A stretch of 64,000 nt of DNA, from NCBI RefSeq assembly GCF_018138715.1, contig NZ_JAGSHX010000006.1:8742001-8806000 (forward strand). Direction: 5' to 3'. The notes below the pieces were generated by a model that saw only the letters and a program-made list of their open reading frames with translations, was not told the origin of the DNA and ran no database searches. The position numbers were made by a program, and so were the translations under genes. Of this stretch, positions 1 through 7,184 are shown piece after piece (the stretch's first letter is position 1; the number at the start of each line of letters is the position of its first letter). Source of the DNA: Streptomyces asiaticus. GTDB lineage: Bacteria; Actinomycetota; Actinomycetes; Streptomycetales; Streptomycetaceae.

Positions 1-536
1 GCGTCAACCGCGCCGCGCTGCCGCATCTGCGGGCCCAGGGGGACGGGCTGCTGGTGTGGATCGGTAGTTCCAGCACCCGCGGCGGCTGCCCGCCCTTCAT
101 CGGGCCCTACTTCGCCGCGAAGGCTGCCATGGACGCCCTGGCCGTCAGCTACGCCGCCGAGGTGGTCCGCTTCGGCATCGACACCGCGATCGTCGTCCCC
201 GGCGCCTTCACCTCCGGCACCAATCACTTCCGCCACGCGGGCGCGCCCGCCGACCCCGACCGCGCCACCGCCTACGACGAGCGCTACGGCACCCTGCTGG
301 CCGATCTCGACCAGCGGCTGGCCGCGCTGATCCCGCCGGACGCGGACGCCGCGCACGTCGCCGACGCCGTCGTACGCCTGGTGGCCCTCCCGGCCGGCAC
401 CCGGCCGCTGCGCACCCACATAGACCCCAGCCGCGACGGCAGCGAAGTCGTCTCCGCGGTCGCCGACCGCGTCCGCGCCGAGTTCTTCCGCCGGGCCGGG
501 CTGGACGATCTGCTCACCACGGGCAGCTCACTGTAA
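1..536 (+). CDS. Short-chain dehydrogenase/reductase, C-terminal part (5' truncated by window edge)
   Basis: The reading frame is open from base 3, so the gene starts before the window. About 177 residues are visible. They contain the second half of a Rossmann-type SDR: a strand ending in GSSSTRGG that supplies the catalytic Ser/Thr, then the YFAAK stretch matching the YxxxK active-site motif, then the PGAF region of the classical fold. The N-terminal TGxxxGxG cofactor site is outside the window. The substrate cannot be told. A small tautomerase gene follows 56 bp downstream on the same strand, so the two may be co-transcribed. The family call is secure from the motifs; the reaction is unknown. 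Confidence 0.85.
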   Translation, partial: VNRAALPHLRAQGDGLLVWIGSSSTRGGCPPFIGPYFAAKAAMDALAVSYAAEVVRFGIDTAIVVPGAFTSGTNHFRHAGAPADPDRATAYDERYGTLLADLDQRLAALIPPDADAAHVADAVVRLVALPAGTRPLRTHIDPSRDGSEVVSAVADRVRAEFFRRAGLDDLLTTGSSL

Positions 537-592
537 TCACCCCCGAATCACCCTCGAACACACCGAAATCCACGGACGAAAGAGAAACGACC

Positions 593-808
593 ATGCCCTT
601 CGCGAACTTCAAGGTCCCTGCCGGATCCCTCGACGAGAAGCAGAAGGAGGAGATCGTCACCCGTGCCACCGAGCTGTACGTCGACATCTACGGTGAGCGC
701 GCCCGCGCCACCACCCTGGTCCTGGTCGAGGAGGTCACCGACGGCGGCTGGGGCATCGGCGGCAATGTCCTGACCCTCGCCATGCTCCAGCAGCCACCCG
801 GCAACTGA
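593..808 (+). CDS. 4-oxalocrotonate tautomerase-like small enzyme
   Basis: This 71-residue protein starts MPFANFKVPAG. Proline follows the initiator Met, as required for the catalytic Pro1 of the tautomerase superfamily after Met removal. The length and the VEEV..GGWGIGG segment also fit the 4-OT/MSF-like fold. The ATG at 593 is preceded by an AAGAGAAACG purine-rich stretch as ribosome site. It lies just behind the SDR gene, which suggests a small catabolic or detoxifying pair, but no substrate can be named. Such proteins work as oligomers in the cytosol (family knowledge). Confidence 0.8.
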   Translation: MPFANFKVPAGSLDEKQKEEIVTRATELYVDIYGERARATTLVLVEEVTDGGWGIGGNVLTLAMLQQPPGN

Positions 809-830
809 CACCACCGGGCCCCAGGGCTCC

Positions 831-901
831 GGCGTCCCCTCCTCCCCCGGGGGGACGCCGGATCTCCCCGGGGGACGCCGGATCTCCCCCGGGGGGAGGA
901 G
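831..901. terminator. Bidirectional terminator region with 20-bp tandem repeat
   Basis: This lies between the convergent tautomerase and P450 genes. GGCGTCCCC (831-839) pairs perfectly with GGGGACGCC (851-859). The unit GGGGACGCCGGATCTCCCC is then repeated at 851 and 871 with a 20-bp period, and TCCTCCCCC (840-848) can alternatively pair with GGGGGAGGA (892-900). The nested, mutually exclusive stems suit a rho-independent stop for both genes without a U tract, as is common in Streptomyces. Confidence 0.6.
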
Positions 902-934
902 GACGGCACGAACGCCGGGTTGTGGCTTCGCGCG

Positions 935-2275
935 CTAGCCCGCGGTGACCGGGGCGGGGCTGAACGTGACGGGCAGCGACTCCAGGCAGCGGTACCAGAA
1001 CGAGTCCACCCATCTCAGCTCGTCCGGCGCGACCGCCAGCGTCAGGTCCGGAACCCGGTCCAGCAGCACTTCGATCGCCGTCTCCGCGATGATCCTGGCC
1101 GTTTCGGGACCGCCCGCCGGGCAGCCGTAGTCGCCCCCGCTGAACGCGACATGGGAGTGGTTCCCGGCGTGGCCGACGGGGGAGTCGGGCCACAGCAGCG
1201 GATCGGCGTTGGCGGCGGCCAGGCCGAGGACGACGAGGTCACCGGCGTGGATGTGCCGGCCGCCGAGGTCGGTGTCGCGGGTGGCGTACCGCCCGATGAG
1301 GTTCTGCAACGGGGAGTCCGCCCACAGCACCTCGTTCATGGCCTCGCCGATGCTGCGGCGGTTGCCCGAGAGGGTCATGGCGAAGCGCTCGTCGGTGAGC
1401 ATCAGCCGCAGGGTGTTGCCGATCCAGTACGAGGTCAGCGGCAGCGCCGCCGCCATCAGCACCATGACGTCCGCGGTGTGCTGCTCCTCGGTGAGGTCCG
1501 GGGTGTTCAGGATGAAACGCGAGGTGAGGTCGGGGCCCGGATCCGCGCGCTTCGCCCGCACCAGCTCCGTCACATACGCGGCGACCCGCTGCTGACCGGC
1601 GATGGCCTCCTCGTTGGAGAGGAACGACATGGTCAGCCCCGCCGCCAGGGCCTCCAGCCCGGCCTCGTCCTGGGACAGGCCGAACAGCTCGGCCGTGGCG
1701 AGGGTGGGCACCGAGTAGATGTAGTCGTACACCAGATCCGCCCTGCCGCTCCCGGCGAACTTGTCGATCAGCTGATCGGCGAGCCGCTCGCAGTGGCCAC
1801 GCAGCACGAAGGGATCGACCGTGGCGAGGGCCTCGCTTGCCGCCGTTGCGCGCCGCTGGTGCTCCTCGCCCTCCGTGAAGGTCATCATCGGGCTGTACGC
1901 CACCCACGGCGTCAGCGGCCAGTCCGGCGGCACGCTGTCCCAGCCGTTCCAGCGGCGCGGGTCCCGGCCGAACGTCTCGGTGTCGGACAGCACTTGACGG
2001 GTCTCGCGGTAGCCGAGGACGAACCAGGCGTCGATGTCGCCTTCGAGCAGGACCGGGGCGACCGGTCCGCTGTCCTGCCGTATCCGCTGGTAGGTCTCGT
2101 CCGGACGGCGCCGGAAGTCCGGCCCGTACAGCCGCGCGGCGTGGGCGGGGCAGCCCGGAGGCGGCGTGTCAGGTGCCTCCGGTGCGTGCTGCGGCGCCGG
2201 TGTGTCCTGGCTGTCCTGGGCGTCCTGGGCGTCCTGGGCGTCCTGGTCGTCCTGGTCGTCCTGGAGGTTCGTCAC
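935..2275 (-). CDS. Cytochrome P450, CYP157-like (conservon type), lacking the ExxR motif
   Basis: A 446-residue P450. The heme loop reads HVAFSGGDYGCPAG with the proximal Cys. The following stretch (ETAIEVLLDRVPDL...ELRW) resembles the C-terminus of CYP157/CvnE proteins as I recall them. The K-helix reads NEVLWADSPLQN, so the usual ExxR is ExxW. The I-helix region (LMAAALPLTSYWIGN) lacks the usual acidic-Thr pair. Both absences are known for the CYP157 family. GTG at 2275 is preferred over TTG at 2278 because GAGGAAG lies 4-7 nt upstream. The first 20 residues are a low-complexity DQD/AQD run. No conservon genes (cvnA-D) or ferredoxin flank it. Its substrate is unknown and its catalytic competence uncertain. 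Confidence 0.88.
   Translation of the reverse strand: MTNLQDDQDDQDAQDAQDAQDSQDTPAPQHAPEAPDTPPPGCPAHAARLYGPDFRRRPDETYQRIRQDSGPVAPVLLEGDIDAWFVLGYRETRQVLSDTETFGRDPRRWNGWDSVPPDWPLTPWVAYSPMMTFTEGEEHQRRATAASEALATVDPFVLRGHCERLADQLIDKFAGSGRADLVYDYIYSVPTLATAELFGLSQDEAGLEALAAGLTMSFLSNEEAIAGQQRVAAYVTELVRAKRADPGPDLTSRFILNTPDLTEEQHTADVMVLMAAALPLTSYWIGNTLRLMLTDERFAMTLSGNRRSIGEAMNEVLWADSPLQNLIGRYATRDTDLGGRHIHAGDLVVLGLAAANADPLLWPDSPVGHAGNHSHVAFSGGDYGCPAGGPETARIIAETAIEVLLDRVPDLTLAVAPDELRWVDSFWYRCLESLPVTFSPAPVTAG
2204..2264. repeat. Seven 9-bp tandem units in the P450 N-terminus
   Basis: GTCCTGG recurs at 2204, 2213, 2222, 2231, 2240, 2249 and 2258, an exact 9-bp period. On the coding strand this gives the repeated Asp-Gln-Asp/Ala tract near the start of the P450. 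Such a tract is prone to slippage and probably disordered. Confidence 0.85.
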
Positions 2276-2725
2276 CAATGGTCTTCCTCGGAGCGGCGGG
2301 CCTACGGGGATGCCGGGAGGCTAACAGCATCCGCTGCGGCAGGCGGGCCCATCGCGTAGCGCGGGACTGCCGTGAATGCGTGAATACTTCCGTGAATTCG
2401 ACGAGGGAAATGCGAATACAGGTTCCGGACACTGTCGGGGATCGGGTGGCCGTCGCCGTCTGGGAGAAGGTGGCCGTTGACGCGCGTTGACGCGTCGGAA
2501 TTCCTCGTTCAATGCGGCACACGCCCCATTCCGCTTTTGCCGAAAAGGGCAGTCCAGCGGTCGCGAGGCGATTTTCCGTACCGGACCGGGGGCGCCATGC
2601 CTGGCCGGATACCGTTCTGACCACCTGCGGGATCTTGGCGTGCACACTTCATCACGCGATACGGTGCGCCCGGGATTTCACCGGGGGCATCCGCTCCCTG
2701 TCCCGATCAAAAACTTGGGGGACTG
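2276..2725. other. Intergenic region between divergent P450 and protease genes
   Basis: These 450 bp contain no convincing gene. Visible structure includes three GTGAAT words (2372, 2380, 2392) and the doubled TGACGCGT near 2477-2492. The promoters of both flanking genes must lie here. No promoter can be assigned with confidence. Confidence 0.5.
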
Positions 2726-3703
2726 GTGCAGATTCGCAAGGTCGTTTTAGCGGCGAGCGGAGTGGTTTTCGCGTTCGCCCTGACGATTCCGGCGGCCGCG
2801 TCCGCCGATTCGCACAGCACCGTCACACACGGCGCGGACACCGCGGTGTCCGCGCACAAGAGTGCAGCGTCCCGCTCATCCGCGGAGTCCGCCGGGAAAT
2901 ACTGGACCCCGCAGCGTATGCGCAGAGCCGTCGAGGCCGACACGCCCGCCGACGCCAAGGCGTCGCGGAAGGCGGCCAACGACGCGGCGGCCGAACCCGC
3001 TCAGCTCGCGAAACCGCAGAAGGGCACCTCGCAGAAGGCCCGTGGGGTGCGGATCGCCACCTCGATCGTGCAGGGCAAGGTCTTCTTCCACAACCCGACC
3101 AACGGCGGCGACTACGCCTGCTCCGCCGCGGCGGTCAACAATCCCACGAAGAACATGGTGTTCACCGCGGGGCACTGCGTCCACGGTGGCGCCGGTGGCA
3201 CCTGGGCCACCAACTGGGTGTTCGTGCCCGCCTACTACAACGGCTCGCGGCCGTACGGAACCTGGTCCGCCAAGACGCTGACCACGTTCAACGGCTGGAT
3301 CAACAACAGTGACCTGAACTACGACATCGGCGTGGTCAACGTCTGGGACAACGGCGCCGGCAAGCTGGTCAACACCGTCGGCGGCATGGGGCTCGGCTAC
3401 AACTACGGGTACTCCAACACCGTGACCGTCTGGGGCTATCCGGCCGCCTTCGGCTACGACGGCGAGCTGCCCTACGTATGCCAGAACATCCCCACGTGGC
3501 AGGACGGCTCCCGGGTGCAGAACGGGTGCACCATGGTCGAGGGCGCCAGCGGCGGCCCCTGGCTGCGGGACTACAACGAGACCACCGGCCTGGGGACCGA
3601 GATCGGCGTCACCAGCACCCGGACCGATCCGCCCGCCTACATCGACAGCCCCTACTTCGACAACAAGATCCAGACGATCTACGACAACACCGCCAACGGC
3701 TGA
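2726..3703 (+). CDS. Secreted trypsin-like (S1/V8-like) serine protease with propeptide
   Basis: A 325-residue protein. Residues 1-28 form a Sec signal peptide (IRK, hydrophobic core, AAASA). A propeptide-like part carries YWTPQRMRRA (59-68). The catalytic domain has the triad His150 (TAGHC), Asp200 (NYDIG) and Ser275 (GASGGP). Cysteines at 132 and 151 suggest a disulfide. Codon 8 is TTA, so translation should depend on the bldA tRNA, as for many developmentally timed Streptomyces exoenzymes. The start is GTG at 2726 with a G-rich Shine-Dalgarno. It is followed by a strong hairpin and a small gene sharing the YWTP motif. It acts outside the cell; its cleavage preference is unknown. Confidence 0.92.
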   Translation: MQIRKVVLAASGVVFAFALTIPAAASADSHSTVTHGADTAVSAHKSAASRSSAESAGKYWTPQRMRRAVEADTPADAKASRKAANDAAAEPAQLAKPQKGTSQKARGVRIATSIVQGKVFFHNPTNGGDYACSAAAVNNPTKNMVFTAGHCVHGGAGGTWATNWVFVPAYYNGSRPYGTWSAKTLTTFNGWINNSDLNYDIGVVNVWDNGAGKLVNTVGGMGLGYNYGYSNTVTVWGYPAAFGYDGELPYVCQNIPTWQDGSRVQNGCTMVEGASGGPWLRDYNETTGLGTEIGVTSTRTDPPAYIDSPYFDNKIQTIYDNTANG

Positions 3704-3731
3704 GCACCAGAGCACCACACACACCGCACTC

Positions 3732-3762
3732 GGCCGGGGCCCCGCACTCAGGGGCCCCGGCC
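3732..3762 (+). terminator. 12-bp perfect hairpin after the protease gene
   Basis: GGCCGGGGCCCC (3732-3743) pairs with GGGGCCCCGGCC (3751-3762) across a 7-nt loop. It sits 29 bp past the protease stop and probably ends its transcript. Confidence 0.75.
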
Positions 3763-3812
3763 TCCGGCATCCGCAGCGGCCCACCATTGGGAGAGAATCG
3801 GGAGAGAACGTC

Positions 3813-4115
3813 ATGCGCCCGCTCACCGCAGTCCTCATCACCGCGGCGGCCGTGGGAACCGGCATCGCCGCGGTCCTCGCCGTCACCGCCCGGGGCGACG
3901 ACACCGGCGATCCCCCCGCCCCGGACATCCCACGGAGCCACCGGGCGGATCCGCCGGACCCCTCGTACTGGACACCGGAGCGGGTGCGCGACGCACGGCC
4001 CGCGCCCATGCCCACCGACCCGGGCCAGGGCCGGGGCGTGGGCCCGGACACGGGACCGGACACGGGCCCGGCCGAGGGCCCGGGCGCGGGAGACGGGCGG
4101 CAATCGCCGCCGTAG
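3813..4115 (+). CDS. Small membrane-anchored or exported protein with a YWTP propeptide-like motif
   Basis: This 100-residue protein starts at ATG 3813 behind GGGAGAG. Residues 1-27 form a hydrophobic signal or anchor (MRPLTAV...VLAVTA). The rest is Pro/Asp/Gly rich and probably disordered. Residues near 50 read SYWTPERVRDARPAPMP, closely like the YWTPQRMRRA segment of the protease propeptide 100 bp upstream. No catalytic domain follows. The shared motif suggests a relation to secreted peptidases, perhaps a detached pro-segment or foldase, but this is inference. Its stop codon (TAG, 4113-4115) is immediately followed by the GTG of the histidine kinase, so the two are translationally coupled. 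Confidence 0.65.
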   Translation: MRPLTAVLITAAAVGTGIAAVLAVTARGDDTGDPPAPDIPRSHRADPPDPSYWTPERVRDARPAPMPTDPGQGRGVGPDTGPDTGPAEGPGAGDGRQSPP

Positions 4116-5429
4116 GTGCGTAGGGTGGCGCGGGTGCGAATAGCTGTGTCCTCCGGCCGGCGCGCCGGTTATCGACGTTGGCCGGGGCGGATCCTGATCC
4201 CCGCGCTGGCCCTGTGGTTCCTCTTCTCCGTCTACCAGGACGTGCGGGAACGGCTCGTCCTCGACCCGGACTTCGACACGGAGGCGTTCGCCGGGGACTG
4301 GGTGCCGATCGCTTCCGGGGTTCTGGCCGGGGCGATGGCCGTGCTGGCCGTCGTGCGCGATGTCCGATGGGTCCCGAGGGCCGCGCTGGTGGCCTGCGCC
4401 GGTACCTTCGCGGCCACGGTGGCCTACCACCTGATGCCGGTGAACATGGTGACCAGCGAGTCCAGCGGCACCGAACTGATGGGCCTGCTGTTCCTCCTCG
4501 CCGTGGGGGTGCGGCGCTGCACACCCTGGTGGGCCCTGGTGTCCGTGGCGGCGATGAGCGTCAGCGTGTTCTCCATCCCGCTCCTGCGGGACTCCGATCC
4601 CGGTGACTTCTCCGACAACACCGCGCTGTTGCTGGCGCTGGCCTTCGTCTGCGGGCTGGTGCTCCGGCTCTACGACGTCCAGCAGGAACGCACCGGACAG
4701 CTGGTGCGGCAGGAGGAACGGCTCGCGCTGGCCCGGGACCTGCATGACACCGTGGCCCACCAGGTGACCGCGATCGTGGTGCAGTTGCAGGCCGTACGCC
4801 ATGTCACCGGGCGGGGCACCCCCGACCCGCAGGCGCTGAACGAGATGCTCGAGGCCGTCGAGAACGCGGGCGGCGAGGCGCTGACATCGATGCGGCGCCT
4901 GGTGGGCTCGATGCGCGGTGACGAGACCCCGCGGCATCCGGAGAACCTGGGTGAGGTCCTGACCCGCATCGTGGACGAGGCACGGGGGACCGGGCTCCCG
5001 GTCCGGCTGGACCTCGGGCGGGATCTGCCGGAGGACGTACCGGCCGAGGTCACCGGCGGGCTGAGCCGCGTTCTTCAGGAGGCCCTGACCAATGCCCAGC
5101 GCTATGCGCGCGGAGTGCGGTCGGTGGATGTGTCCGCCCGGGTGGCGGCACGCCACGCCGAACTGGTCGTGGAGGACGACGGACACGGCTCCCCCTCCGG
5201 ACACCGCGGCAGCCTCGGCCGGCTCGGCGGCGGCTTCGGCATCATGGGCATGCGGGAGCGGATCGAACTGCTCGGCGGCGCCTTCGAGGCGGGCCACCGT
5301 ACTGAAGGCGGATGGCGGGTCCGCGCCTCCGTACCGCTGCGCCCCGACGAGGCCGCGCGCACCCCGCGGACCCGCGGGCGGCACGCCGTACGAAGCGGGT
5401 TGCGGCTACGGGAGGGCAGGACGGCATGA
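4116..5429 (+). CDS. Sensor histidine kinase (NarL/HisKA_3 type)
   Basis: A 437-residue kinase. About six hydrophobic segments (residues 25-190) form the membrane sensor. The HisKA_3 dimerisation box LARDLHDTVAHQV has phospho-acceptor His210. A HATPase domain follows, with LQEALTNAQRYA (N box), VEDDGHG and GGGFGIMGMRERIELLGG (G boxes). GTG at 4116 directly abuts the preceding stop. Its 3' end overlaps the response regulator start by ATGA, so the pair is coupled. The MacB-type exporter downstream suggests this system senses an envelope stress or antimicrobial and controls the transporter, which is inference. Confidence 0.92.
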   Translation: MRRVARVRIAVSSGRRAGYRRWPGRILIPALALWFLFSVYQDVRERLVLDPDFDTEAFAGDWVPIASGVLAGAMAVLAVVRDVRWVPRAALVACAGTFAATVAYHLMPVNMVTSESSGTELMGLLFLLAVGVRRCTPWWALVSVAAMSVSVFSIPLLRDSDPGDFSDNTALLLALAFVCGLVLRLYDVQQERTGQLVRQEERLALARDLHDTVAHQVTAIVVQLQAVRHVTGRGTPDPQALNEMLEAVENAGGEALTSMRRLVGSMRGDETPRHPENLGEVLTRIVDEARGTGLPVRLDLGRDLPEDVPAEVTGGLSRVLQEALTNAQRYARGVRSVDVSARVAARHAELVVEDDGHGSPSGHRGSLGRLGGGFGIMGMRERIELLGGAFEAGHRTEGGWRVRASVPLRPDEAARTPRTRGRHAVRSGLRLREGRTA

Positions 5430-6076
5430 CCATACGCATCCTGGTCGCGGACGACCAGCATCTGGTGCGGGCCGGGTTCCGCATGGTGCTGTCGGCCGAG
5501 TCCGACATGGAGGTGGTGGCCGAGGCCGCCGACGGGGCCTCGGCCCTGTCGCTGGCCCGCGAGACCCAGCCGGACGTGTGCCTCGTGGACATCCGGATGC
5601 CTCCGCCCGATGGCCTGGAGGTCACCCGCCGACTGGCCGGCGGCGGTCGGCCCGGAGCCCCGAAGGTGGTCGTGGTCACCACCTTCGACCTCGATGAGTA
5701 TGTGTACACGGCGCTGTCGAACGGCGCGTCCGGCTTCCTCCTGAAGGACGCCGGTCCGGCGCTGCTGACCGAGGCCGTGCGGGCGGCCGTGCGCGGGGAC
5801 GCGATGGTCGCCCCGCAGATCACCCTCCGGCTGCTCCAGCACTTCACCAAGAGCCGGCGGCGCGCCGCACATGAGCCGGCCGAGCCGCTGACCGACCGCG
5901 AGGAGGAGGTCATCCAGGGCATTGCCCGCGGACTGACCAACCCGGAGATCGCCGCCGAGCTGTACATCGCACCCAGCACGGTCAAGACGCATCTGGGCTC
6001 GGTCCAGGCGAAGCTGGGCCTGCGCAACAGGGTCGAGATCGCGGCCTGGGCCTTCCGCACGGGGCGCGCGGAGTAG
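5426..6076 (+). CDS. LuxR/NarL-family response regulator
   Basis: A 216-residue regulator beginning MTIRILVADDQ at the ATG that overlaps the kinase stop (ATGA). The receiver domain has Asp55 (CLVDIRMP) as phosphorylation site and the conserved Lys in GFLLKDAG. The C-terminal HTH (LTDREEEVIQGIARGLTNPEIAAEL...VKTHLGSVQAKLGLRNRVE) is the LuxR type. It is the partner of the upstream kinase. Tandem repeats and a 14-bp palindrome just downstream, before the ABC genes, are candidate binding sites. Confidence 0.93.
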   Translation: MTIRILVADDQHLVRAGFRMVLSAESDMEVVAEAADGASALSLARETQPDVCLVDIRMPPPDGLEVTRRLAGGGRPGAPKVVVVTTFDLDEYVYTALSNGASGFLLKDAGPALLTEAVRAAVRGDAMVAPQITLRLLQHFTKSRRRAAHEPAEPLTDREEEVIQGIARGLTNPEIAAELYIAPSTVKTHLGSVQAKLGLRNRVEIAAWAFRTGRAE

Positions 6077-6077
6077 C

Positions 6078-6162
6078 GGTCCCGCGGGCGCCGAGTGGTG
6101 ATTCCGCGGGCGTTCCGAGTGGTGGTTCCGCGGGGGTGCCGAGTGGTGGTTCCGCGGCGATC
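6078..6162. repeat. 24-bp tandem repeats upstream of the ABC exporter
   Basis: Two full units beginning GGTGATTCCGCGGGCG (6097) and GGTGGTTCCGCGGGGG (6121), both ending CCGAGT, are flanked by partial units at 6078-6096 and 6145-6162. The period is 24 bp. They follow the response regulator stop and precede the exporter, so they may be iterated regulator sites or simple expansion. Confidence 0.8.
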
Positions 6163-6163
6163 T

Positions 6164-6177
6164 CCCCCGATCGGGGG
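6164..6177. promoter_or_regulatory. 14-bp perfect palindrome upstream of the ABC exporter
   Basis: CCCCCGATCGGGGG (6164-6177) is a perfect dyad directly after the 24-bp repeats and about 125 bp upstream of the ATPase start. It could be an operator for the adjacent response regulator. A weak hairpin role is also possible. Confidence 0.4.
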
Positions 6178-6302
6178 ATGCGGCTCCGGATGGTCGGGGG
6201 ATCCGCGCGGGGGTGGCCGGGCGGGAGGCTCATGGGTGTCGCCATCAGCGGCGACGCCCTCCGCCACGAGGGCCGTCCACCGAGCGCTCACCGAGGACCG
6301 GC

Positions 6303-7067
6303 ATGCACGCACACCAGCCCCCTTCCGCCCCGGAGTCCTACGCGGCCCACGCCACCGACCTGACGAAGGTGTACGGCACGGGGGACACCCGTGTGGTGGC
6401 CCTCGACGCGGTCACGGTCGGCTTCGGCAAGGGGCGGTTCACCGCGATCATGGGGCCGTCCGGGTCGGGGAAGTCCACCCTGATGCACTGCATGGCCGGT
6501 CTCGACTCGCCGTCCTTCGGCTCGGTCCGCCTCGGTGACACGGAGATCGCCTCCCTGAACGACCGTCAGCTCACCCGGCTGCGCCGCGACCGCGTCGGTT
6601 TCGTCTTCCAGGCGTTCAACCTGCTGCCGACCCTGAGCGCCCTGGAGAACATCACCCTCCCCATGGACATCGCGGGCCGCAAACCGGAGCGGGCCTGGCT
6701 GGAGAGCATCATCCAGACCGTCGGCCTGGCCGACCGGCTCGGCCACCGGCCCGCCCAGCTCTCCGGCGGCCAGCAGCAGCGCGTCGCCGTCGCCCGCGCG
6801 CTGGCCGGTCGGCCCGACATCGTCTTCGCCGACGAGCCCACCGGCAACCTCGACTCCCGCAGCGGCGCCGAGGTCCTCGAGTTCCTGCGCGGCTCCGCGA
6901 GCGCGCTGGGCCAGACCGTCGTGATGGTCACCCATGACCCCGTCGCCGCCTCCTACGCGGACCGCGTGGTCTTCCTGGCCGACGGCCGCATCGTCGACGA
7001 ACTCCACGCGCCCACGGCCGAGGCCGTCCTGGAGCGCATGGGCCGCCTGACCCCGGCGCACGCCTGA
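6303..7067 (+). CDS. ABC transporter ATP-binding protein (MacB/LolD class)
   Basis: A 254-residue ATPase with Walker A GPSGSGKST, Q-loop FQAFNLLPTLSALENI, signature LSGGQQQRVAVARAL, Walker B IVFADEP and H-loop VTHD. The MacB/LolD subclass is suggested by TNYxTG-like spacing, the ENI segment and the FtsX permease that follows. ATG 6303 (MHAHQPPS) begins the family domain at the expected distance. It energises the adjacent permease at the inner face of the membrane. Substrate export of peptides or lipids is inferred only from the class. Confidence 0.93.
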   Translation: MHAHQPPSAPESYAAHATDLTKVYGTGDTRVVALDAVTVGFGKGRFTAIMGPSGSGKSTLMHCMAGLDSPSFGSVRLGDTEIASLNDRQLTRLRRDRVGFVFQAFNLLPTLSALENITLPMDIAGRKPERAWLESIIQTVGLADRLGHRPAQLSGGQQQRVAVARALAGRPDIVFADEPTGNLDSRSGAEVLEFLRGSASALGQTVVMVTHDPVAASYADRVVFLADGRIVDELHAPTAEAVLERMGRLTPAHA

Positions 7068-7110
7068 CGCCCGCGCAAGCTCGATGACCGCGCACGCCTG
7101 ACGCCCGCGC
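7056..7110. repeat. 21-bp direct repeat spanning the end of the ATPase gene
   Basis: A 21-bp word starting GCGCACGCCTGACG occurs at 7056-7076 (containing the ATPase stop codon) and again at 7090-7110, a 34-bp period. It looks like a small tail duplication of the gene end. Confidence 0.75.
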
Positions 7111-7184
7111 CACTTCACTCACCTCCGACGCCCACCCCGCTCTCCGAGCACCTCACACCCGGCACCCTCCCGGAAGGCCGCCCC

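Noticed and set aside
2372..2397. Three GTGAAT words upstream of the protease
   Set aside because: Irregular spacing (8 and 12 bp) and no partner regulator; not enough for an operator call.
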